Shown: positions 17,132-25,413, counted from the stretch's first letter. The stretch is DNA of 64,000 nucleotides from Rhodobacter sp. (GCA_020637515.1 JACKKG010000001.1:1146501-1210500), one strand, 5' to 3'. Numbers and translations are program-made. The notes: generated by a model from the letters alone, not told the origin.

Positions 17132-17850
17132 GCGCCGCCGCCGGAACCGTGCACGGGGTGGGGCTGGGGCCCGGCTCGGCCGATCTGATGAGCGTGCGCG
17201 CCGACCGGCTGGTCCGGGGCGCGCGCCACATCGCCTATTTCCGCAAGGCCGGCAAAGCCGGGCAGGCGCGGCGCATCGTCGAGGGGATGCTGCGCGCGGA
17301 CGTCGTGGAATTCCCGATGGATTACCCCGTGACCACGGAAATCCCGCTGGACGATCCGCGCTACGCGGCGACTCTGGCCGCCTTTTACGAAGACTGCGCG
17401 ACCCATCTGCGCGCCCTTGCGCAAGGCGGCGAGGATGTCGTGGTGCTGGCCGAGGGCGACCCGTTCTTCTACGGCTCCTTCATGCATCTTCATACCCGGC
17501 TTTCGCCGCATGTTCCGGTGCGCGTGGTGCCGGGCATTCCGGGGATGGCGGCGGCCTGGGCGGCCTCTGGCGAACCGATCACCTGGGGGGACGACGTGTT
17601 GACCGTGGCGCCCGCGACCTTGCCCGAGGCCGAGCTGGCCCGCCGCATCGCGGACACCGACGCGCTGGTGGTGATGAAGATCGGCCAGAACCTGGACAGG
17701 CTGAAACGCGCCGTCGCGGCCGCGGGCAAGACCGCGGTGCTGGTCGAATACGCGGCCATGCCCGAACAGCGGGTGCGCCCGCTGGATGCGGTCGAACGCG
17801 CGCCCTATTTCTCGATCGCGCTGATCCATGGCGCGGGGCGCCGGCCATGA
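17128..17850 (+). CDS. cobI: Precorrin-2 C20-methyltransferase
   Basis: SAM-dependent methyltransferase forming precorrin-3A. The class III tetrapyrrole methylase signatures are GVGLGPGSADLMSVRA at the N-terminus, EGDPFFYGSF (about residue 108) and RVVPGIPGMAAAWA. Length is 240 aa. Its start overlaps the cobH stop and its stop overlaps the cobJ start, so translation is coupled through cobH-cobI-cobJ. Confidence 0.96.
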   Translation: MSAAAGTVHGVGLGPGSADLMSVRADRLVRGARHIAYFRKAGKAGQARRIVEGMLRADVVEFPMDYPVTTEIPLDDPRYAATLAAFYEDCATHLRALAQGGEDVVVLAEGDPFFYGSFMHLHTRLSPHVPVRVVPGIPGMAAAWAASGEPITWGDDVLTVAPATLPEAELARRIADTDALVVMKIGQNLDRLKRAVAAAGKTAVLVEYAAMPEQRVRPLDAVERAPYFSIALIHGAGRRP

Positions 17851-18593
17851 GCGGGTCTGTCGTCATCGCCGGTCTCGGGCCCGGCAACGAGGCCATGGTC
17901 ACCCCCGAGGTCCGCCAGGCGCTGGACGCGGCGACCGATGTCGTGGGCTACATCCCCTATGTCGCCCGCGTGGCCGAACGGCCCGGACTGACGCTGCACC
18001 CGTCGGACAACCGGGTGGAACTGGACCGCTCGCGGCACGCGCTGGAGATGGCGGCGGCGGGCCGGCGGGTGGTGGTGGTCTCCTCGGGCGATCCGGGCGT
18101 GTTCGCCATGGCCTCGGCGGTGTTCGAGGCCGTGGAATCCGGTCCCGCCGCCTGGCGCGCGCTGGAGATCCGCGTGCTGCCCGGCATCACCGCGATGCTG
18201 GCGGCGGCGGCGGCGGCGGGCGCGCCGCTGGGGCATGATTTCTGCGCGATCAACCTGTCGGACAACCTGAAACCCTGGGCGCTGATCGAAAAGCGCCTGC
18301 GGCTGGCGGCCGAGGCGGATTTCGCGATGGCGTTCTACAACCCGCGCTCGGCCTCGCGGCCCGAAGGGTTCGGCCGCGCGCTGGCGGTCTTGCGGGCGGC
18401 CTGCGGTGATGCCCGCCCGGTGCTGTTCGCGCGCAATGTCACGCGGCCCGACCAGAGCCTGCGCATCGTGCCGTTGACCGAAACCACGCCCGAGATGGCG
18501 GATATGCGCACCGTGGTGATTGTCGGCAACGCGGCGACGCGGGTGATCGAGACCCCGCGCGGGCCGATCCTGTTCACACCGAGGTCGGCATGA
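17847..18593 (+). CDS. cobJ: Precorrin-3B C17-methyltransferase
   Basis: Performs C-17 methylation with ring contraction, giving precorrin-4. The N-terminal VIAGLGPGNEAMVTPEV, YIPYVARV, VSSGDPGVFAMASAV and FYNPRSASRP motifs are diagnostic. Length is 248 aa. It is the last co-directional gene of the riboswitch-1 operon before the strand switch at cobK, and is followed by a strong G-run/C-run hairpin element (18643-18699). Confidence 0.96.
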   Translation: MSGSVVIAGLGPGNEAMVTPEVRQALDAATDVVGYIPYVARVAERPGLTLHPSDNRVELDRSRHALEMAAAGRRVVVVSSGDPGVFAMASAVFEAVESGPAAWRALEIRVLPGITAMLAAAAAAGAPLGHDFCAINLSDNLKPWALIEKRLRLAAEADFAMAFYNPRSASRPEGFGRALAVLRAACGDARPVLFARNVTRPDQSLRIVPLTETTPEMADMRTVVIVGNAATRVIETPRGPILFTPRSA

Positions 18594-18642
18594 GGGCGGT
18601 TTCGCCCTCGTTGTCCGCTGTCGCGGACGCCTCGGGCGATCC

Positions 18643-18699
18643 GCCGGGGGGCGCTGCCCCCCGGACCCCCCGGGATATTTGCGGCACAAAGACGGGTGG
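18643..18699 (+). repeat. Dispersed hairpin/ATATTT element (copy 3)
   Basis: A CCGGGGGG arm, a CGCTG loop and a CCCCCCGG arm are followed by ACCCCCCGGGATATTT and GCGGCACAAAGACGGG. It lies 50 bases after the cobJ stop and ends at the convergent cobK stop. The stable hairpin could attenuate or terminate the cobW-to-cobJ transcript, although there is no U-tract directly after the stem. Confidence 0.65.
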
Positions 18700-18700
18700 G

Positions 18701-19432
18701 TCAGGCCCCCAGCCACGCGAGGACCTGGGCAATTTCGGTCGCTTCCATACGCGGCGGCAGGCGGGGGCGTTCGATCATCAGGACCGGCAGGCCGAGCGCG
18801 CGCGCGGCGTCGAGCTTCGACACGGCGCCGGTGCCGCCCGCGTTCTTGCTGACCACGAGGTCGATGGCGTGTTCGCGCATCAGCGCGCGGTCGGCGTCGG
18901 CGCTGAACGGGCCGCGATCCACGACCACGGCATGATGGGGCAGGGGGGGGACCTCGGTCGGGTCATCGACCAGCCGGAGCAGGTAGTGGTGTTGCGGCCG
19001 GGCGGCGAATTCGGCCAGGTGCATCCGGCCGATGGCCAGCATGACGCGCCGCGGCGGGCCGTCCAGGGCCGCGACGGCGGCGGCCATGTCGGGCACCTGG
19101 TGCCAGTCGTCGCCGGGGCCGGGTTGCCAGGCCGGTCGGGTCAGGGCGATGAGCGGCACGCCGGTTTCGGCGGCGGCGAGGACGGCGTTGGTGCTCATCT
19201 GCGCGGCGAAGGGGTGGGTGGCATCGACGATATGGCTGATGCCCTGGCCGCGCAGGTAGGCAACCAGACCCGGCACGCCGCCGAAGCCGCCGACGCGCAC
19301 CGGGATCGGCTGCGCCTTTGGCTTGTCCACGCGGCCCATGTAGGACAGGGTCGCGTTGCGGCCGGCATCGGCCAGCGCCCGGGCGAGGGCGCTGGCTTCG
19401 AGCGTGCCGCCGAGGACGAGGATGTGGGGCAT
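18701..19432 (-). CDS. cobK: Precorrin-6A reductase
   Basis: NADPH-dependent reductase converting precorrin-6A to precorrin-6B (dihydro-precorrin-6). The N-terminal ILVLGGTLEASALA is the nucleotide-binding start. VDATHPFAAQMS, IGRMHLAEF and VVSKNAGGTGAVSKLDAAR are family motifs. Length is 243 aa. It lies on the opposite strand to all neighbouring cob genes, and its ATG (19432-19430) overlaps the cobL ATG (19431-19433) in a CATG, so its promoter must lie within cobL. Confidence 0.95.
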   Translation of the reverse strand: MPHILVLGGTLEASALARALADAGRNATLSYMGRVDKPKAQPIPVRVGGFGGVPGLVAYLRGQGISHIVDATHPFAAQMSTNAVLAAAETGVPLIALTRPAWQPGPGDDWHQVPDMAAAVAALDGPPRRVMLAIGRMHLAEFAARPQHHYLLRLVDDPTEVPPLPHHAVVVDRGPFSADADRALMREHAIDLVVSKNAGGTGAVSKLDAARALGLPVLMIERPRLPPRMEATEIAQVLAWLGA

Positions 19433-20630
19433 GGCTGACGAACCCTGGTTGACGATCATCGGTCTGGGCGAAGATGGCCTCAACGGGCTGACGGATGCAA
19501 GCCGCGACGCGCTGGCGCGCGCCGAGGTGGTGACCGGCGCGGCGCGGCATCTGGCGTTGCTGCCCGGGCTGACCGCTGAACGGCGCGACTGGCCGGTGCC
19601 GTTTGCCGACGGTCTCGCGCCGCTGCTGGCGATGAGGGGGCGGCGGGTGGTGATGCTGGCCTCGGGCGATCCGTTCTGGTTCGGCGCGGGCAGCGTCGTC
19701 ATCCGGTCGCTGGCGCCCGGCGAATGGCGGGTCCTGCCCGGGGTGTCGTGCTTTTCGCTGGCCGCCGCGCGCCTGGGCTGGCCGATCGAGGACACCGTGG
19801 TGCTGGCGCTGCATGCCGCGCCGCTGGCGCGCATCCGGCCCTATCTGGCGCCCGGGCGTCGGGTCCTGGCCACCCTGCGCGACGGCGAGGCGGTGGGCAA
19901 TCTGGCGGCCTATCTGACGGCGGCCGGGTTCGGTGACGCGATGCTGACGGTGCTGGAGGCGCTGGGCGGTCCGCGCGAGCGGGTGCGGCGTGTGGCGGCG
20001 GCGGAATTCGACCTGGCCGAGGTGCGCCACCCGGTCGCGGTGGGGGTTGAGCCGGCCGGCGACGGGGCGGTGCTGAGCCTGGCATCGGGCCGGGCGGACG
20101 CCTGGTTCGACAACGACGGCCAGATCACCAAGCGGCCGGTGCGGGCCCTGGCGTTGTCGGCCCTGGCGCCTCGGCCCGGCGAAACGCTGTGGGACATCGG
20201 CGCGGGGTCGGGCTCGATCGCGATCGAGTGGTTGCTGGCGCACCCTTCGCTCAAGGCGTTCGGATTCGAGGGCAGCCCCGACCGGGCCGCGCGGGCGCGC
20301 GAGAATGCGCTCAGGCTGGGAGCGGATCGCCTGACGGTGATCGACGCCACCGCACCCGAGGGGCTGGACCGCGCACCGCTGCCCGACGCGGTGTTCATCG
20401 GCGGCGGGCTGTCGCAGACCCTGCTGGAGCGGCTGGAGGGGATGCTGCCCCCGGGGACGCGGCTGGTCGCCCATGCGGTCACGCTGGAATCCGAGGCCCT
20501 GCTGGCCCGGTGGCACGCCGAACGGGGCGGCAGCCTGCTGCGGATCGAACTGGCCGAGGCGGCGCCCCTGGGGCGGCGCCGGGGGTGGAAATCCGCCTAT
20601 CCGGTGGTGCAATGGAGCGTCACGCTATGA
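19431..20630 (+). CDS. cobL: Precorrin-6B C5,15-methyltransferase (decarboxylating)
   Basis: Bifunctional CbiE-CbiT fusion of 399 aa that methylates C-5 and C-15 and decarboxylates the C-12 acetate. The N-terminal CbiE half carries WLTIIGLGEDGLNGLTD and LASGDPFWFGAGS. The C-terminal CbiT half carries the class I SAM motif DIGAGSGSIAIEWL (about residues 254-267). The start is divergent from, and overlapping with, that of cobK. The stop overlaps the cobE start (ATGA), beginning the second plus-strand run cobL-cobE-cobM-cobB. Confidence 0.96.
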   Translation: MADEPWLTIIGLGEDGLNGLTDASRDALARAEVVTGAARHLALLPGLTAERRDWPVPFADGLAPLLAMRGRRVVMLASGDPFWFGAGSVVIRSLAPGEWRVLPGVSCFSLAAARLGWPIEDTVVLALHAAPLARIRPYLAPGRRVLATLRDGEAVGNLAAYLTAAGFGDAMLTVLEALGGPRERVRRVAAAEFDLAEVRHPVAVGVEPAGDGAVLSLASGRADAWFDNDGQITKRPVRALALSALAPRPGETLWDIGAGSGSIAIEWLLAHPSLKAFGFEGSPDRAARARENALRLGADRLTVIDATAPEGLDRAPLPDAVFIGGGLSQTLLERLEGMLPPGTRLVAHAVTLESEALLARWHAERGGSLLRIELAEAAPLGRRRGWKSAYPVVQWSVTL

Positions 20631-20974
20631 TCGTCGCGGGTTTCGGCTTTTCCAGCCGGGCGACGGCGGCGTCGTTGCGGGCCGCGCTGGTTGCGACCGG
20701 CGCCGCGCCCGCCGCGCTGGCCACCCTGGCGGACAAGGCCGGGGCGCTGGCGCCCCTTGCCCGGGCGCTGGGCCTGCCGGTGATCGCCGTCACCGGGCCG
20801 CTGCCCGACACCGACACCCAATCGCCCCGCAGCCTGGCGGCGCGGGGCACCGGCAGCGTGGCCGAGGCCTGCGCGCTGAAGGCCGCAGGCCCCGGTGCGG
20901 TGCTGCTGACCCCGCGCGTGACCTCGCCCGACCGGCTGGCGACCTGCGCCATCGCGAAAGGATTCCAGGAATGA
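20627..20974 (+). CDS. cobE: Cobalamin biosynthesis protein CobE
   Basis: Protein of 115 aa matching the CobE/CbiG C-terminal domain family. Signatures are the N-terminal VAGFGFSSRATAASL, TLADKAGALAPLARALGLP and GTGSVAEACAL segments. Its exact reaction in the aerobic pathway is not settled; a role near the cobM-cobF steps has been proposed from gene context. Starts and stops overlap cobL and cobM by ATGA, so it is translationally coupled on both sides. Confidence 0.88.
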   Translation: MIVAGFGFSSRATAASLRAALVATGAAPAALATLADKAGALAPLARALGLPVIAVTGPLPDTDTQSPRSLAARGTGSVAEACALKAAGPGAVLLTPRVTSPDRLATCAIAKGFQE

Positions 20975-21756
20975 CCGTTCACTTTGTCGGCGCCGGCCCC
21001 GGCGCGCCCGATCTTCTGACCCTGCGCGGGCGCGACATCATCGCCGGGTGCAAGGTTTGCCTTTATGCCGGCTCGCTGGTGCCCGAGGCGGTGCTGGGCC
21101 ATTGCCCCGAGGGCGCGCGCATCGTCAACACGGCGCCGTTGTCGCTGGATCAGATCATGGACGAGATCGCCGCCGCCGAGGCGCAGGGGCTGGACGTGGT
21201 GCGGCTGCACTCGGGCGATCTGTCGGTCTGGTCGGCGATGGGCGAACAGCTCAGGCGGCTGCGCGCGATGGGGATCGCCTATACGGTGACGCCGGGCGTG
21301 CCCTCGTTCGCCGCCGCCGCCGCCGCGCTGGGCACGGAACTGACCTTGCCGGGCCTGGCGCAATCGGTGGTGCTGACGCGCACCCCGGGCCGCGCCAGCC
21401 CGATGCCCGAATCCGAGACTCTGGCCAATTTCGCCGCCACGGGCGCGACGCTGTGCATCCATCTGTCGATCCACAATCTGGCGCGGACGGTGGCCGATCT
21501 GGTGCCCGGATACGGCGCCGACTGTCCGGTCGCCGTGGTCTGGCGCGCGACCTGGCCGGAACAGCGGATCGTGCGCGGCACCCTGGCGACGATCGAGGGG
21601 CTGGTTGCCGGCACGATGGAGCGCACCGCGCTGATCCTGGTGGGCCCCGCGCTGGGCGGCGAGGGGTTCGCCGAAAGCAGCCTTTATGCCGTGGACTATG
21701 ATCGCCGGTTCCGCCCCCAGTCGGCCGATTCGATCTATGCGGACAGCCAGGAATGA
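20971..21756 (+). CDS. cobM: Precorrin-4 C11-methyltransferase
   Basis: SAM-dependent methylation at C-11 forming precorrin-5. Characteristic motifs are VHFVGAGPGAPDLLTLRG, YAGSLVPEAVL, RLHSGDLSVWSAMGEQ and TPGVPSFAAAAAALG. Length is 261 aa. ATGA overlaps at both ends tie it to cobE and cobB. Its C-terminus (YDRRFRPQ) is typical of the family. Confidence 0.96.
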   Translation: MTVHFVGAGPGAPDLLTLRGRDIIAGCKVCLYAGSLVPEAVLGHCPEGARIVNTAPLSLDQIMDEIAAAEAQGLDVVRLHSGDLSVWSAMGEQLRRLRAMGIAYTVTPGVPSFAAAAAALGTELTLPGLAQSVVLTRTPGRASPMPESETLANFAATGATLCIHLSIHNLARTVADLVPGYGADCPVAVVWRATWPEQRIVRGTLATIEGLVAGTMERTALILVGPALGGEGFAESSLYAVDYDRRFRPQSADSIYADSQE

Positions 21757-23072
21757 CCCCCCCGGCTGTTCGCGGGCTGATGATCTCGGCCCCGTCCTCG
21801 GGGACCGGAAAGACCACGGTCATGCTGGGGTTGCTGCGCGCCCTGACCGAGGACGGCCTGCGGGTGCAGCCGTTCAAGTCGGGGCCTGACTATATCGACC
21901 CGGCGTTTCACCGGGCGGCTTCGGGGCGGCCCTCGTTCAACCTGGACAGTTGGGCCATGGCGCCCGATCTGCTGGCGCGGATCGCCGCCGAGGGGGCGGG
22001 GGCCGATCTGGTCGTCGCCGAGGGGTCCATGGGGTTGTTCGACGGTGTGGCCTTTGCCGGCGCCACCGGGCACGGTTCCAGCGCCGAGACGGCCGAGCGG
22101 ATGGGCTGGCCGGTGGTGCTGGTGGTCGATGTCTCGGGCCAGGCGCAATCGGCGGCGGCGGTGGCGCTGGGGTTCGCGCGCTACCGCCCCGGGTTGCGCA
22201 TCGCGGGGGTGATCCTGAACCGGGTCGCCAGCCCACGGCACGAGAGGTTGGTGCGGCTGGGCATGGATGCGGCCGGGCTGACGGTGCTGGGTGCGCTGCC
22301 CCGGCGTGGCGACCTGAAGCTGCCCGAGCGCCACCTGGGCCTGGTGCAGGCGGTGGAACATCCGGACCTCGAATCCGCGATCGCGGGCTATGCGACCTTT
22401 CTGCGCGCGCATGTCGATCTGGAGGCGCTGAAGGCGGCGGCGGACGGTGCGCTGACAGCGCACCCTACGGGGTTGCGACTGACCCCGCCCGCGCAACGCA
22501 TCGCGCTGGCGCAGGACGCGGCGTTCTCGTTCGCCTATCCGCATCTGGTCGAGGGCTGGCGCCGCGCCGGGGCCGAGGTTCGGCCCTTCTCGCCGTTGGC
22601 CGACGAGCCCCCGCCCGACGCCGATCTGGTCTGGCTGCCCGGCGGCTATCCCGAATTGCACGCGGGTGCGCTGGCGGCCGCGGGGCGCTTTCGGGCGGGC
22701 CTGCGGCACCATGCCGAGACGCGGCCCGTGCATGGCGAGTGTGGCGGCTACATGGCGCTGGGCGCGGGGCTGATCGACAAGGACGGCACGCGGCACGAGA
22801 TGGCGGGGCTTCTGGGGCTGGTCACCTCCTATGAAACGCGCAGGATGCACCTGGGCTACCGCCGGGCCGCCCTGGTCGCGCCGATGCCCGGTCACGCGCC
22901 GGGTGCGGTGCTGCGCGGGCACGAGTTTCACTATTCAACGATCCTGGCGCAACCCGACGCGCCGCTGGCCCGGGTCACGGATGCCGAGGGTGCCGAGGTG
23001 GCCGAGACGGGTTCGGTCCGCGGGCCGGTGTCGGGGACCTTCTTCCATCTGATCGCGGAGGGCGGGGCATGA
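21753..23072 (+). CDS. cobB: Hydrogenobyrinate a,c-diamide synthase
   Basis: Glutamine- and ATP-dependent amidation of the a and c side chains of hydrogenobyrinic acid, 439 aa. The N-terminal P-loop domain has SAPSSGTGKTTVML (GTGKTT at 17-22). The C-terminal class I glutamine amidotransferase domain has the nucleophile in VHGECGGYMALG (Cys330). Oddity: codons 231-239, in the linker between the domains, coincide with a perfect 19-base palindrome (22446-22464) resembling the intergenic one near leuC. It keeps the reading frame and encodes part of ADGALTAHPTG. Confidence 0.95.
   Translation: MTPPAVRGLMISAPSSGTGKTTVMLGLLRALTEDGLRVQPFKSGPDYIDPAFHRAASGRPSFNLDSWAMAPDLLARIAAEGAGADLVVAEGSMGLFDGVAFAGATGHGSSAETAERMGWPVVLVVDVSGQAQSAAAVALGFARYRPGLRIAGVILNRVASPRHERLVRLGMDAAGLTVLGALPRRGDLKLPERHLGLVQAVEHPDLESAIAGYATFLRAHVDLEALKAAADGALTAHPTGLRLTPPAQRIALAQDAAFSFAYPHLVEGWRRAGAEVRPFSPLADEPPPDADLVWLPGGYPELHAGALAAAGRFRAGLRHHAETRPVHGECGGYMALGAGLIDKDGTRHEMAGLLGLVTSYETRRMHLGYRRAALVAPMPGHAPGAVLRGHEFHYSTILAQPDAPLARVTDAEGAEVAETGSVRGPVSGTFFHLIAEGGA
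22446..22464. repeat. Palindrome inside the cobB interdomain linker
   Basis: Perfect 9-base arms GGTGCGCTG and CAGCGCACC around a single A, followed by CTACGG. On the reverse strand it reads with a GTAGGGTGCG edge, the same edge as the palindrome at 7102-7123. It lies at the boundary between the cobyrinate-binding ATPase domain and the amidotransferase domain, a place likely to tolerate insertion. Confidence 0.55.
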
Positions 23073-23080
23073 GCGCGGCC

Positions 23081-23157
23081 AAGGGGGGCCTTGCCCCCCT
23101 CTGCACCTTTGGTGCATTCACCCCCCAGGATATTTTCGGCACAAAGATGGGGCGGGG
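23081..23157 (+). repeat. Dispersed hairpin/ATATTT element (copy 4)
   Basis: GGGGGGCCTTGCCCCCC hairpin, a second small hairpin GCACCTTTGGTGC, then CACCCCCCAGGATATTT and TCGGCACAAAGATGGGG up to the cobA ATG. It fills the whole cobB-cobA gap, the only non-overlapping junction in this run of genes. Its terminal GGGGCGGGG doubles as the only purine-rich sequence before the cobA start. Confidence 0.65.
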
Positions 23158-23874
23158 ATGAGCGGGTTTGTATCCTTTGTCGGCTCGGGCCCCGGCGATC
23201 CGGACCTGCTGACGTTGCGGGCCGTGAACCGGCTGAAGGGGGCCGAGGCGGTGCTGTTCGACGACCTGTCGGCCGGGCCGATCCTGGATCTGGTGCCGGC
23301 CGGCGCCGAGTTGATCGCGGTGGGCAAGCGGGCCGGGCGCCCCTCGCCCAAGCAGGACCACGTCAGCCGGCTGCTGGTGGATTACGCCCGGGGCGGTGCG
23401 CGGGTGGTGCGTCTGAAGGCGGGCGATCCCGGCATTTTCGGGCGGCTCGAGGAAGAGATCACCGCGCTGCGCGGCGCCGGGATCGGCTACGAGATCGTGC
23501 CGGGGATCACCTCGGCCGCCGCCGCCGCCGCTGCCGCCGGCATCCCGCTGACGCGCCGGCTCGAGGCGCGGCGGGTGCAGTTCGTGACCGGCCACGACGT
23601 GACCGGCGGCCTGCCCGAGGGCCTGAACCTGGCCGCGCTGGCCGATCCGCAGGCGACCACGGTCGTGTTCATGCCCAAGCGCACCTTTGCCGCGCTGGCG
23701 GCGCGGCTGATGGCCGCCGGGCTGCCTGGCACGACCCCGGCGCTGCTGGCCGAGAACGTCAGCCACCCCGACCAGACCCTGACGCGCAGCACGGTCGAGG
23801 GTTTGGCGCGGGTGCTGGAAACGGCCGCGTCGCGGGCCCCCGGGCTGATTCTGTATGGGCCGCTGGCCGAATGA
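23158..23874 (+). CDS. cobA: Uroporphyrinogen-III C-methyltransferase
   Basis: SUMT: two successive SAM-dependent methylations at C-2 and C-7 of uroporphyrinogen III give precorrin-2, the entry step to cobalamin (and siroheme). Motifs are FVGSGPGDPDLLTLRA at the N-terminus, VRLKAGDPGIFGRLEEE and EIVPGITSAAAAAA. Length is 238 aa with no CysG oxidase domain. The start ATG follows the dispersed element. The stop overlaps the next DUF1636 gene (ATGA). Confidence 0.96.
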   Translation: MSGFVSFVGSGPGDPDLLTLRAVNRLKGAEAVLFDDLSAGPILDLVPAGAELIAVGKRAGRPSPKQDHVSRLLVDYARGGARVVRLKAGDPGIFGRLEEEITALRGAGIGYEIVPGITSAAAAAAAAGIPLTRRLEARRVQFVTGHDVTGGLPEGLNLAALADPQATTVVFMPKRTFAALAARLMAAGLPGTTPALLAENVSHPDQTLTRSTVEGLARVLETAASRAPGLILYGPLAE

Positions 23875-24188
23875 AGCTGACGCTCTGCGCCAGTTGCGCG
23901 CTGGGGCGCGGCGGGTTTGCACCGACCCTGGCAGCGGCGCTGGCGCGGGCCGGGATTGCCGCGACGGTGGACACCGTGGATTGCATGTCGGGATGCGCGC
24001 GCCCATCGACCCTGGCGGTGCGGGCGCCGGGCAAGACGGCCTATCTGTTCGGCGACCTGACCGAGGCCGACCTGCCGGACCTGCTGCGCTTCGCCGCCGC
24101 CTACGAGGCGACCGGGGACGGCTGCTTTGCCGATGCCCGGCCGCTGGGTGCGCTGCGGTTCAAGGCCCTCGCGCGCATACCTGGCTAG
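23871..24188 (+). CDS. DUF1636 family, second predicted [2Fe-2S] protein
   Basis: Protein of 105 aa with cysteines at 6, 9, 38 and 42 (LCASC and DCMSGC), the same CxxC/CxxxC pattern as the DUF1636 protein at 10739. Outside these motifs it has diverged, and a shared YLFGDLTE/YVYGNLAP segment follows the second cysteine pair. The start overlaps the cobA stop. The two paralogues bracket the main cob operons, each coupled to a neighbour by ATGA. No catalytic role is established; an Fe-S electron carrier for corrin ring chemistry or cobalt reduction is inference. Confidence 0.78.
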   Translation: MKLTLCASCALGRGGFAPTLAAALARAGIAATVDTVDCMSGCARPSTLAVRAPGKTAYLFGDLTEADLPDLLRFAAAYEATGDGCFADARPLGALRFKALARIPG

Positions 24189-24261
24189 GGGGTCGAGGTC
24201 GCGTTCGGCCCCCGGTGTGCCGCGATCCGCCTTGACCGGGATCGGGCGACCTGCGAGGGTT

Positions 24262-24440
24262 GACCCCTCAGTTGCCCCGGTGCGCGGGGCCGAAATGGGA
24301 ATGGGGTGAGGCCGGTAGCCGATCCCCCAGCCGCCCCCGCGACTGTAAGCGGCGAGCGGGCTGCCAAAGGGCCACTGTCCGGCGACGGGCGGGAAGGCGG
24401 CAGTCCGCAGCGACCCGCAAGCCAGGAGACCGGCCTGAGG
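24262..24440 (+). promoter_or_regulatory. Cobalamin (B12) riboswitch 2
   Basis: Conserved aptamer blocks in order: CCGGTGCGCGG, AATGGGAATGGGG, the AGCCGCCCCCGCGACTGT box (24329-24346), GCCACTGTCC, GGGAAGGCGGC and GCAAGCCAGGAGACCGGCC. It lies about 40 bases upstream of cbtB. Sequence after the aptamer (GTCGTCGGTGGGACGGC) can fold close to the AAGGAGA ribosome site, suggesting translational control. Compared with riboswitch 3 the 3' half is almost identical, including downstream of the aptamer. Confidence 0.94.
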
Positions 24441-24482
24441 AAGACATGCAAACGTCGTCGGTGGGACGGCAAGGAGAGCCGA

Positions 24483-24647
24483 ATGAACACGTTGAACCAT
24501 GCCAAGGCGCATTCGCTGATGGCCCCTGTCCTGGCGATGGCCCTGATCGGCCTGTCCGTGCTGTTCCTGGCGGGCCATGCGCAATCGGCCACGCTGCACG
24601 ATGCAGCCCATGACATGCGTCATGCGACGGGCTTTCCCTGCCACTGA
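24483..24647 (+). CDS. cbtB: CbtB-type cobalt transporter subunit
   Basis: Protein of 54 aa with one transmembrane helix (about residues 13-32, MAPVLAMALIGLSVLFLAG) and a C-terminal histidine-rich tail (HDAAHDMRH and a final CH), the CbtB layout. It is predicted, not proven, to act with CbtA in cobalt uptake; the evidence for the family is its frequent control by B12 riboswitches. Here riboswitch 2 is directly upstream, AAGGAGA precedes the ATG, and cbtA follows after 19 bases. Confidence 0.9.
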   Translation: MNTLNHAKAHSLMAPVLAMALIGLSVLFLAGHAQSATLHDAAHDMRHATGFPCH

Positions 24648-24666
24648 ACCGGTGGCTGGACCCTGA

Positions 24667-25413
24667 ATGTTTCAGAAAATGATGACCGGCGCGTTGATCG
24701 CCGGTGTTGCGGCGGGGCTGCTGGCGGCCGTGCTGCATTTCGCGTTCCTGCAGAAACTGATCCTGTTGGGCGAGCAATACGAAACCGGCGCCCTGGTGCA
24801 TTTCCAGGCCGCGCCGATGGCGCATGACGCCACCCACGGGGCTGCGGACGCGAGCGGCGCCGCGGTGCACGGCGCGCATGACGGGCACGATCACGGCGCC
24901 GCGGCCGGCACCAGGTCGGCGCTGGGCCGGGACGCGCTGACGGTCGGGTTCACGGTGCTGATCTACGCCGCCTATGGCATGTTGCTGACCGCAGGGTTCG
25001 GCATCGCGGCCTCGTTCGGGCAGCAGATCGGCGCGACCGAGGGGCTGCTCTGGGGCTTGGCCGGGTTCGCCGCGTTCCAGCTTGCACCGGGGCTGGGCCT
25101 GGCGCCCGAACTGCCAGGCACCGCCGCCGCCGATCTCGGCGCGCGACAGGTCTGGTGGTGGAGCACGGTCCTGGCCACCGGCGCGGGCCTGGCCCTGCTG
25201 GCTTATGGCCGGTCGCGGCTGCTGGCGGCCGTCGCGGTCGCGCTGATCGCCGCGCCGCATGTGTTCGGCGCCCCGGTTCTGGACGGCTATTACGGCTATG
25301 CCCCGACCGAGGTCGGCGCCATGTATTCCGCGCGTGTCCTAGGCGTCGGTCTGGCCGTCTGGGCGTTTCTGGGCTGGCTGGCCGGCCGCCAGTGGGCGCG
25401 CATCCAGGCCTGA
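24667..25413 (+). CDS. cbtA: CbtA-family predicted cobalt transporter
   Basis: Membrane protein of 248 aa with about five to six helices. A loop after the first helix is rich in histidine (HDATHG, HGAHDGHDHG, residues about 52-80) and probably binds metal. The N-terminus and the GYYGYAPTEVGAMYSAR segment near the C-terminus fit the CbtA family. It is co-transcribed with cbtB under riboswitch 2. Transport of Co(II) is inferred from regulation and histidine content. Confidence 0.9.
   Translation: MFQKMMTGALIAGVAAGLLAAVLHFAFLQKLILLGEQYETGALVHFQAAPMAHDATHGAADASGAAVHGAHDGHDHGAAAGTRSALGRDALTVGFTVLIYAAYGMLLTAGFGIAASFGQQIGATEGLLWGLAGFAAFQLAPGLGLAPELPGTAAADLGARQVWWWSTVLATGAGLALLAYGRSRLLAAVAVALIAAPHVFGAPVLDGYYGYAPTEVGAMYSARVLGVGLAVWAFLGWLAGRQWARIQA

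Noticed and set aside
22440..22480. Frameshift or pseudogene in cobB at the palindrome
   Set aside because: The frame continues without change and both catalytic domains are intact.
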